Source: Pseudomonas sp. stari2
GTDB lineage: Bacteria; Pseudomonadota; Gammaproteobacteria; Pseudomonadales; Pseudomonadaceae
Length of the DNA: 64,000 nucleotides
Assembly: GCF_040760005.1 (NCBI RefSeq)
Contig: NZ_CP099760.1
Span: forward strand, 583,001 to 647,000
Direction of reading: 5' to 3'
Part shown: piece after piece, positions 58,325 through 64,000 of the stretch
How positions within the stretch are numbered: the stretch's first letter is position 1
Layout: each line of letters opens with the position of its first letter
Position numbers and translations under genes: made by a program
Notes under the pieces: model-generated
Told to the model about the DNA's origin: nothing
What the model saw: only the letters and a program-made list of their open reading frames with translations
Databases searched by the model: none

Positions 58325-59179
58325 TTATCCGCCCAGCGGTGTCGGGTGGGGGTGCATCACTGCGCGAAGACGTTCCTCCTGGAGGAACTTCATGATGATC
58401 GGTGCCACTGCTTCGGCCCGGGTGATCAGGAACAGATGACCATCATCGATGATGTGCAACTGGGCGTTGGGAATCCGCCAGGCCAGCATGCGCATGTTGA
58501 TCAGCGGGATCAGCGGATCGTCGTCACCGGCCAGCACCAGGGTCGGCTGATGGATCTTGTGCAGCCAGTGAATGCTGGTCCAGCCAAGGCCCGCGAACAG
58601 TTGCCAGTAGTAGCCGAGCTTGCCCGCCGAACGCACCTTGGCCGCATGGCTGGCAGCGAGCGTCGGGTCGCGACGGAACGAGCCGCCGTAGATCATCGGG
58701 GCGATGCGGATCACATGGGACGGCTGGATGTAGCGCCGTGGACTGGCCATCATCCACAGCACCTTCGGCTTGCCCGGCACCATCACCGCACCCGCCGCCG
58801 TCGCTGCCAGTACCAGCTTCTTGCAGCGCTCGGGATAGTCATAGGCGAACTGCTGTGCCAGCGCGCCACCCCAGGACACACCAATCACATTGACCTGTCC
58901 GTAGTCGAGGTAGTCGAGCATCCGTGCTGTGAGCTTGGCCAGTCCCGGAAAGCGATACGGCCGTCTCGGCGTCGAAGACCCCCCGACACCGGGCACGTCG
59001 AAGGCGATCACTTCCAGGTCCGGATCCAGCGCCGCGACAAAAGGAAACACCAGCTCCAGGTTGGCGCCGATGCCGTTGAAAATCAGCAAGGGCGTCAAGT
59101 GAGGCTTGCCGGGGCGTACGGCGGTCCGGATGGTCTGGCCATCCAGCTCGACGGTACGAAAGATGAACGGTTGCGGCAT
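58325..59179 (-). CDS. phaZ: Intracellular mcl-PHA depolymerase
   Basis: A 284-residue alpha/beta hydrolase that releases hydroxyacids from intracellular granules. The nucleophile Ser is in VIGVSWGGALAQQFAYD, the Asp in LAGDDDPLIPL and the His in IIDDGHLFLITR. N-terminal MPQPFIFRTVELDGQTIRT is characteristic. It lies between the two synthase genes, 68 bases after phaC1, with a hairpin in the gap. Confidence 0.96.
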   Translation of the reverse strand: MPQPFIFRTVELDGQTIRTAVRPGKPHLTPLLIFNGIGANLELVFPFVAALDPDLEVIAFDVPGVGGSSTPRRPYRFPGLAKLTARMLDYLDYGQVNVIGVSWGGALAQQFAYDYPERCKKLVLAATAAGAVMVPGKPKVLWMMASPRRYIQPSHVIRIAPMIYGGSFRRDPTLAASHAAKVRSAGKLGYYWQLFAGLGWTSIHWLHKIHQPTLVLAGDDDPLIPLINMRMLAWRIPNAQLHIIDDGHLFLITRAEAVAPIIMKFLQEERLRAVMHPHPTPLGG

Positions 59180-59214
59180 GCTTCAGGGCCCTGTGGGTCG
59201 CAATCTCAGTGTTC

Positions 59215-59242
59215 ACCTCACTCCCCGCAGGGAGTGAGGTGT
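59215..59242 (-). terminator. Intercistronic hairpin between phaC1 and phaZ
   Basis: CACCTCACTCCC and GGGAGTGAGGTG form a perfect 12-bp stem with loop CGCA, starting six bases after the phaC1 stop. There is no T run, so partial termination or mRNA 3'-end protection of phaC1 is more likely than full termination. Confidence 0.7.
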
Positions 59243-59247
59243 CTCGG

Positions 59248-60927
59248 TTACCGCTCGTGTACGTAAGTGCCCGGTGAGGCCTCGCCTGCCGGGAATGCCT
59301 TGTTGCCCAGCTTCGTCGGTGCCTTTTTCAGTTCGCCCGATCGCGCCGCCTGCCACGCCTGCCAGTGCAGCCACCAGGAATCGGCATGCTTGGTCGAGTT
59401 TTCCTGCCAGTCATCGGCATTGGCGGTCATTTCGTCGCTGGTCATGTAGCGCGATTTCGGGTTGCCCGGCGGGTTCAGAATGCTCTGGATATGCCCGCTG
59501 CTGGACAGCACGAACTCCACCTTGCCACCAAACAGTTGCGCCGACTTGTAGCAGGACTTCCACGGGGTGATGTGGTCGTTGGTGCCGGCCAGCGAGAAGA
59601 TGTCGGCCGTGACTTTCTTGAGGTCGATCGGCGTGCCGCACACTTCCAGTGCATCGGGGCGGGTCAGTGGGTTGTTTTTGAACATCTCGATCAGGTCGCC
59701 GTGGAACGCGGCCGGCAACCGGGTGGTGTCGTTGTTCCAGAACAGGATGTCGAACACCGGCGGCTCGTTGCCGAGCAGGTAGTTGTTGACCCAATAATTC
59801 CAGATCAAATCGTTGGGGCGCATCCAGGCAAAGACCTTGGCCATGTCTTTGCCTTCCAGCACACCGGCCTGATACGAATGACGCTTGGCCATCTCCAGGG
59901 TCTGCTCGTCGACGAACAAGGCGACGTCACTGTCCAGGGTGGTGTCGAGCACGCTGACCAGCAGGGTCAGGGCATTGACCTTGTTTTCACCCGTCGCGGC
60001 ATAGTGGCCGAGCAGGGCGGTGCAGGTGATGCCGCCGGAGCAGGCGCCGAGCATGTTGACGTCCTTGCTGCCGGTGATCGCGGTGACCACGTCGACCGCT
60101 TCCTTCAGGGCTTCGATGTAGGTCGAGAGGCCCCACTCGCGCTGTTCCTTGGTCGGGTTGCGCCAGCTGACGATGAAGGTCTGCACATTGTTGCGCAGGC
60201 AGAAGCGCGCCAGGCTCTTGTCCGGGCTCAGGTCGAAGACGTAGAACTTGTTGATCTGCGGCGGCACCACCAGCAGCGGGCGCTCGTGCACCTGCTCGGT
60301 GATCGGCTTGTACTGGATCAGCTCCAGCACGTCATTGCGAAACACCACCGCGCCTTCCGTCACGCCCAGGCTCTTGCCGACCTCGAACGCGCCCATGTTG
60401 ACCTGGCTCGGCATGCCGCCGTTGTGCACCAGATCCTTGGCCAGATGCGAGAGACCGTCGAGCAGGCTCTTGCCGCCGGTCTCGAAGAAGCGTTTGACCG
60501 CCGCCGGGTTGGCCATGCTGTTGGTCGGCGCCATGGCTTCGGTCATCAGGTTGATCACGAAGTGGCCGCGCGCGATGTCCTTGGGCGAGAGGCTGCTGTC
60601 GTCGATCCAGGCATGGAGTTCCTTGCGCCATGCCAGATAAGTTTGCAGATAACGTTTGTACAGCGGGTTCTGACTCCACGCCGGATCGACAAAGCGACGG
60701 TCATCGCCCGCCGGTTGCAGTTCTGATTTGCCGAACAGCACGTTCTTCAGTTCGAGGCCGAACCGGGTGACGTGCGTGACACTATGGATCGGTTGTTTGA
60801 TGGCCTGGGTCAGCACCATTCGAGCAGAGGCCAGCAGATCCTTTCCGCGAAGCCCAACGACAGGATTCAGCCCCAGGGTGTTTTCCGAGGCCTGGTACTT
60901 CAAATCATCGTTATTCTTGTTACTCAT
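59248..60927 (-). CDS. phaC1: Class II PHA synthase PhaC1
   Basis: A 559-residue class II polymerase, paralog of PhaC2. The catalytic Cys lies in GACSGG (NMLGACSGGITCTAL), the Asp in AGTNDHITPWKS and the His in SSSGHIQSILNPPG. It heads the phaC1-phaZ-phaC2-phaD operon. A -24/-12-type element lies about 125 bases upstream and is flanked by an 11-bp inverted repeat. Confidence 0.97.
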   Translation of the reverse strand: MSNKNNDDLKYQASENTLGLNPVVGLRGKDLLASARMVLTQAIKQPIHSVTHVTRFGLELKNVLFGKSELQPAGDDRRFVDPAWSQNPLYKRYLQTYLAWRKELHAWIDDSSLSPKDIARGHFVINLMTEAMAPTNSMANPAAVKRFFETGGKSLLDGLSHLAKDLVHNGGMPSQVNMGAFEVGKSLGVTEGAVVFRNDVLELIQYKPITEQVHERPLLVVPPQINKFYVFDLSPDKSLARFCLRNNVQTFIVSWRNPTKEQREWGLSTYIEALKEAVDVVTAITGSKDVNMLGACSGGITCTALLGHYAATGENKVNALTLLVSVLDTTLDSDVALFVDEQTLEMAKRHSYQAGVLEGKDMAKVFAWMRPNDLIWNYWVNNYLLGNEPPVFDILFWNNDTTRLPAAFHGDLIEMFKNNPLTRPDALEVCGTPIDLKKVTADIFSLAGTNDHITPWKSCYKSAQLFGGKVEFVLSSSGHIQSILNPPGNPKSRYMTSDEMTANADDWQENSTKHADSWWLHWQAWQAARSGELKKAPTKLGNKAFPAGEASPGTYVHER

Positions 60928-61003
60928 CTACGACGCTCCATTGTCCTGAGACGAGTACCCGGTTTCTGCTGTGCAGTTCCACAGCCAATGCCAGGTACTA
61001 CTG

Positions 61004-61086
61004 CTCGGGTGACCGTTGATTCTGCATAGCTGCTTTACAGTCGTAGAGCACTGCAGGGAACTTGCCAGCTCCATTGGTTACCCGAG
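61004..61086 (-). promoter_or_regulatory. phaC1 promoter region: sigma-54-like box inside an inverted repeat
   Basis: The minus strand at 61052-61067 reads TGGCAAGTTCCCTGCA, with correct GG-N10-GC spacing for sigma-54. CTCGGGTGACC (61004-61014) and GGTTACCCGAG (61076-61086) form an inverted repeat with one mismatch that brackets it. Sigma-54 control of phaC1 has been proposed for P. aeruginosa. Which protein binds the repeat is unknown; PhaD is a candidate. Confidence 0.55.
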
Positions 61087-61184
61087 TTTAATTTTTTTCG
61101 CAAGCAGCCGATCCCGGGCCGCTTTAGCGGAGCATTCAAACAGATGAATCTAGAAAATGCCCTCTAAACAGTCCGAGGCGCGGA

Positions 61185-61562
61185 CTAGAGCATCAGCTTG
61201 ACGACGGACTGATCCGGGTCGCGGGTTTTGCCGGCGGCTTTGAGTTCGGCCAGATAATCCGCCCAGAGTGCGTCATAACGTCGCCCCAGCTCGTACAGGT
61301 AATCCCAGGTGAACAGACCGCTGTCGTGACCGTCGTCGAAGGTCAGTTTCAGTGCGTACTGACCGGCCGGTTCTACCTTGGTCAGGCCGACGTGCAGTTT
61401 GCCGAATTGCAGGATCGGTTTGCCGTGGCCCTGGACCTCGGCGGAAGGGGAGTGCACGCGCAGGAATTCGGCGGGCAGGGTGTATTCCTCGCCGGACGCG
61501 TATTTGAGCGACAGGGTTTTCGAGGCTTTGTGCAGTTTGATGTCGGTGGGGAGTTGGGTCAT
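61185..61562 (-). CDS. DUF971 (gamma-butyrobetaine hydroxylase-like N-terminal) protein
   Basis: A 125-residue protein of the DUF971 family. The pattern IKLHKASKTLSLKYASGEEY, the ALKLTFDDGHDSGLFTWDYL stretch and YELGRRYDALWADYLAEL are typical. In eukaryotic gamma-butyrobetaine hydroxylases this domain binds zinc; here it stands alone, and its role (possibly iron-sulfur or metal handling) is unproven. It follows hslU in the same direction with a hairpin between. Confidence 0.9.
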   Translation of the reverse strand: MTQLPTDIKLHKASKTLSLKYASGEEYTLPAEFLRVHSPSAEVQGHGKPILQFGKLHVGLTKVEPAGQYALKLTFDDGHDSGLFTWDYLYELGRRYDALWADYLAELKAAGKTRDPDQSVVKLML

Positions 61563-61581
61563 CGCCGGCGTTCCGTCAGGT

Positions 61582-61615
61582 GGAAAAAATTGTGGGAGCC
61601 GATGGCTCCCACAGT
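61582..61615 (-). terminator. Terminator of hslVU
   Basis: TGTGGGAGCC and GGCTCCCACA form a perfect 10-bp stem, followed on the minus strand by a run of six T. It lies 26 bases after the hslU stop. Confidence 0.88.
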
Positions 61616-61638
61616 TTCACGACCACTGTAAGTATGGC

Positions 61639-62976
61639 TTACAGGATATAACGGGACAGATCTTCGTTCTGCGCCAATTCACCCAGGTGGCTGTTGACGT
61701 ACTCGGCGTCGATCAGGATCGCCTTGTCGTCATGGGCGCTGGCCAGATCACCGGCACTGAACGACACCTCTTCCAGCAGGCGCTCGAGCAGCGTGTGCAG
61801 GCGACGGGCACCGATGTTCTCGGTCTTCTCGTTGACCTGCCAGGCGATCTCCGCCAGACGCTTGATGCCTTCAGGCTGGAACTGGATGTTCAGGCCTTCG
61901 GTCTTCAGCAGCGCGCAGTATTGCTCGGTGAGCGAGGCGTGCGGTTCGCTGAGGATACGTTCGAAGTCTTCAGGGCTCAGGGCCTTGAGTTCGACGCGAA
62001 TCGGCAGACGGCCTTGCAGCTCCGGTACCAGGTCGCTCGGCTTGCTCAGGTGGAACGCACCGGAAGCGATGAACAGAATGTGGTCGGTCTTGACCATGCC
62101 CAGCTTGGTGTTGACGGTGCAGCCTTCGATCAGTGGCAGCAGGTCACGCTGCACGCCTTCACGGGACACATCGGCGCCGCCGACATTGCCGCGCTTGGCG
62201 ACCTTGTCGATTTCGTCGATGAACACGATACCGTGCTGCTCGACCGCTTCCAGGGCCTTGGCCTTCAACTCTTCTTCGTTGACCAGGCGACCGGCTTCTT
62301 CATCGCGCACCAGTTTCAGTGCTTCCTTGACCTTGAGCTTGCGAGACTTTTTCTTGCCCTTGCCCATGTTGGCGAACAGGGACTGCAGCTGGTTGGTCAT
62401 TTCTTCCATGCCCGGAGGCGTGGCGATTTCGATGCCGGCCATCTCGGCGACTTCGATCTCGATTTCCTTGTCATCCAGCTGACCTTCGCGCAGGCGCTTG
62501 CGGAACAGCTGGCGGGTGTTGGAGTCCTGGGTCGGTGCGTCTTCGTTGCTGAAACCCATGCGTGCCGGCGGCAGCAGAGCGTCGAGGATACGATCCTCGG
62601 CAGCGTCTTCGGCGCGGTGGCGAACGCGGGTCATTTCCTGCTCGCGCAGCATCTTGATCGCGGCATCGGCCAGATCGCGGATGATCGATTCGACGTCACG
62701 GCCGACGTAGCCGACTTCGGTGAACTTGGTCGCTTCGACCTTGATGAATGGCGCGTTGGCCAGTTTGGCCAGGCGACGGGCGATTTCGGTTTTACCGACA
62801 CCGGTCGGGCCGATCATCAGGATGTTCTTCGGGGTCACTTCAACGCGCAGCTCTTCAGGCAGCTGCATGCGGCGCCAGCGGTTGCGCAGGGCAATCGCGA
62901 CGGCACGCTTGGCATCGTCCTGGCCGATGATATGGCGGTTGAGTTCGTGGACGATTTCGCGGGGAGTCATGGACAT
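61639..62976 (-). CDS. hslU: ATP-dependent protease ATPase subunit HslU
   Basis: A 445-residue AAA+ unfoldase of the HslUV protease. Walker A is [14 protein letters not shown], Walker B is [13 protein letters not shown], the pore loop region includes [15 protein letters not shown], and the C-terminus ends DLSRYIL, the peptide that docks into HslV. The intermediate (I) domain lies at about residues 110-240. It is 48 bases downstream of hslV, in the same heat-shock operon. Confidence 0.98.
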   Translation of the reverse strand: MSMTPREIVHELNRHIIGQDDAKRAVAIALRNRWRRMQLPEELRVEVTPKNILMIGPTGVGKTEIARRLAKLANAPFIKVEATKFTEVGYVGRDVESIIRDLADAAIKMLREQEMTRVRHRAEDAAEDRILDALLPPARMGFSNEDAPTQDSNTRQLFRKRLREGQLDDKEIEIEVAEMAGIEIATPPGMEEMTNQLQSLFANMGKGKKKSRKLKVKEALKLVRDEEAGRLVNEEELKAKALEAVEQHGIVFIDEIDKVAKRGNVGGADVSREGVQRDLLPLIEGCTVNTKLGMVKTDHILFIASGAFHLSKPSDLVPELQGRLPIRVELKALSPEDFERILSEPHASLTEQYCALLKTEGLNIQFQPEGIKRLAEIAWQVNEKTENIGARRLHTLLERLLEEVSFSAGDLASAHDDKAILIDAEYVNSHLGELAQNEDLSRYIL

Positions 62977-63024
62977 AATAATTGACGGTCCTCAAGCAGA
63001 AGCAAGCCGTGGCACAGGGCCGAA

Positions 63025-63561
63025 TCAGGCTTCTTCAGCGAGATCCTGCTCCTCAATGGTCTGAGTGTGGTTGGTGAATACACAGATGTCGGCGGCGATC
63101 CCGAGAGCGGTCTCGACGATTTCGCGGGCCGACAGATCGGTCTTTTTCAGCAGCGCGCTGGCAGCGGCCTGGGCGTAACCGCCACCGGAACCCATGGCGA
63201 TCAGGCCGTTTTCCGGTTCGACCACGTCACCGTTGCCGGTGATGATCAGGGAGGCGTCCTTGTTGGCGACCGCGAGCATCGCTTCGAGGCGGCTCAGGGA
63301 GCGGTCGGTACGCCATTCCTTGGCGAGTTCGACGGCGGCGCGGATCAGGTGGCCCTGATGTTTCTCGAGCTGGCCTTCGAAACGTTCGAACAGGGTAAAG
63401 GCGTCGGCGGTGGCACCGGCGAAACCGGCGATGACCTGGCCGTGGTACAGGCGACGAACTTTCTTCGCGTTGCCTTTCATCACGGTGTTGCCGAGAGAAA
63501 CCTGGCCGTCGCCGCCCATGACGACTTTGCCGTGGCGGCGGACTGAAACGATGGTGGTCAA
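63025..63561 (-). CDS. hslV: ATP-dependent protease peptidase subunit HslV
   Basis: A 178-residue Ntn-hydrolase peptidase of HslUV. A TTG at 63561 is chosen as start because it places Thr at residue 2 ([12 protein letters not shown]); after Met removal this Thr is the catalytic nucleophile. GGAG lies nine bases before it. An in-frame ATG at 63609 would bury the nucleophile 17 residues inside. Other marks are [15 protein letters not shown] and [11 protein letters not shown]. Transcribed from a sigma-32 promoter. Confidence 0.97.
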   Translation of the reverse strand: MTTIVSVRRHGKVVMGGDGQVSLGNTVMKGNAKKVRRLYHGQVIAGFAGATADAFTLFERFEGQLEKHQGHLIRAAVELAKEWRTDRSLSRLEAMLAVANKDASLIITGNGDVVEPENGLIAMGSGGGYAQAAASALLKKTDLSAREIVETALGIAADICVFTNHTQTIEEQDLAEEA

Positions 63562-63607
63562 GGGAAGAGTCTCCACACTGCGGGGCGAAAATGCCTTATG
63601 CCCATTC

Positions 63608-63635
63608 ATATGGGGGTAGTGGAGAGGATTTCAAC
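63608..63635 (-). promoter_or_regulatory. Sigma-32 heat-shock promoter of hslVU
   Basis: The minus strand reads GTTGAAA, 13 bases, CCCCATAT, a near-perfect sigma-32 promoter (consensus CTTGAAA-N11-16-CCCCATNT). It lies about 47 bases before the hslV TTG start. Confidence 0.9.
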
Positions 63636-63673
63636 TGCGGGGAGGGAGAGGGGACGAGCGGTGTTGTTGCGCT

Positions 63674-63704
63674 GATCCTCCCCACGCAGAGCGCGGGAAG
63701 GATC
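63674..63704. repeat. Degenerate REP-type palindrome
   Basis: GATCCTCCCCACGC-AGA-GCGCGGGAAGGATC resembles the CGTTCCCACGC family at 6625 and 34663 but with mismatches in both arms. It lies between hslV and the SPOR-domain gene. Confidence 0.6.
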
Positions 63705-63716
63705 ATTCGAGGGGAA

Positions 63717-64000
63717 TCAGCGGCTCTGGCGTTGTTGTAACAACAGGTTGCTGAAACCTGCGCCCGCCAGTTGTTTCTGGGCAGTGGTCAGTTGTTCGCG
63801 GTTGCTGAACGGGCCGACCAGTACGCGATACCAGGTTTCATCCTTCACTGTCCCGGATTCAACCGCGACCGCCTGGCCGAGCAGAATGATCTGCGCGCGG
63901 ACCTTGTCGGCATCAGCCTCTTTTCGGAACGAGCCGGCCTGGAGGAAGAACTTGGTCACCGGCGCAGCCTTGGTCACCGGAGGCGCTGGCGGTGGGGTGA
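63717..64000 (-). CDS. SPOR-domain protein (FtsN-like), N-terminus beyond window
   Basis: The C-terminal 94 residues of a longer protein whose N-terminus lies beyond the window edge. A Pro/Ala/Val linker (TPPPAPPVTKAAPVTK) is followed by a SPOR domain: FFLQAGSFRKEADADKVRAQ, then WYRVLVGPFSNREQLTTAQK. SPOR domains bind denuded septal peptidoglycan. The place just before hslVU is that of ftsN in enterobacteria and of a SPOR protein in pseudomonads, so an FtsN-like cell-division role is likely. The in-frame GTG at 63977 is not the true start. Confidence 0.88.
   Translation of the reverse strand, partial: TPPPAPPVTKAAPVTKFFLQAGSFRKEADADKVRAQIILLGQAVAVESGTVKDETWYRVLVGPFSNREQLTTAQKQLAGAGFSNLLLQQRQSR

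Noticed and set aside
61378..62985. 535-codon open frame antisense to hslU
   Set aside because: Antisense shadow; it runs through the hslU terminator and shows no protein family features.

Overview
The window is a gene-dense, GC-rich chromosomal segment of a Pseudomonas, most likely from the P. fluorescens complex. The evidence is the mcl-PHA cluster phaC1-phaZ-phaC2-phaD with phaI-phaF, the five-step histidine pathway with HutF and HutG, Pseudomonas-type REP palindromes, and a gene order (hslVU, pha, ubi/his/tat, opgGH, hut, fbp, typA, thiI, glnA) that, from memory, runs collinear with P. aeruginosa PAO1. It is almost entirely core genome. I see no prophage, insertion sequence, CRISPR array, rRNA or tRNA.

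Layout. (1) 1-16.7 kb: an exported MORN-repeat protein cut by the window edge, glnA with a sigma-54/NtrC-type promoter, thiI, typA, a YkgJ-type cysteine-cluster protein, glgP, a coupled DUF2339/DUF3999 membrane pair of unknown role, then fbp and a DUF924 gene. (2) 16.7-20 kb: a possible 48-residue gene, REP elements, a dCache amino-acid chemoreceptor, a small BamE-like lipoprotein and a lipocalin. (3) 20-34.7 kb: the hut locus. hutF faces hutC-hutD; hutU, an NCS1 permease (hutTu type), the ABC transporter hutXWV, two histidase-family genes, hutI and hutG follow. Two HutC-type operators and a sigma-54 element at hutU can be read directly. (4) 34.8-45.8 kb: an orphan choline/carnitine-type binding protein coupled to an HSL-family esterase, pip, dtd, opgG-opgH, and a three-gene amino-acid ABC transporter. 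(5) 45.8-53.9 kb, minus strand: a chemoreceptor with a FliA-type promoter, then the run ubiE-ubiJ-ubiB-hisI-hisE-tatA-tatB-tatC-rsmE. (6) 54-61 kb: the PHA cluster, with granule genes convergent to the synthase/depolymerase operon. (7) 61-64 kb: a DUF971 protein, hslU, hslV behind a clear sigma-32 promoter, and the end of a SPOR-domain (FtsN-like) gene.

How the genes work together. HutF and HutG define the route histidine -> urocanate -> imidazolone propionate -> formiminoglutamate -> formylglutamate -> glutamate + formate. GlnA would use the ammonia and glutamate released. The Tat operon shares a transcript direction with quinone and histidine biosynthesis. The PHA genes encode synthesis, mobilisation and granule segregation.

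The most unusual item is the first histidase-family gene (29388-30911). It is intact but lacks the Ala-Ser-Gly triad that forms the MIO cofactor. The hutH pair is also bracketed by two inverted copies of one 40-bp palindromic element. I found no large novel system; the best candidates for new biology are this MIO-less paralog, the DUF2339/DUF3999 pair and the binding-protein/esterase couple.
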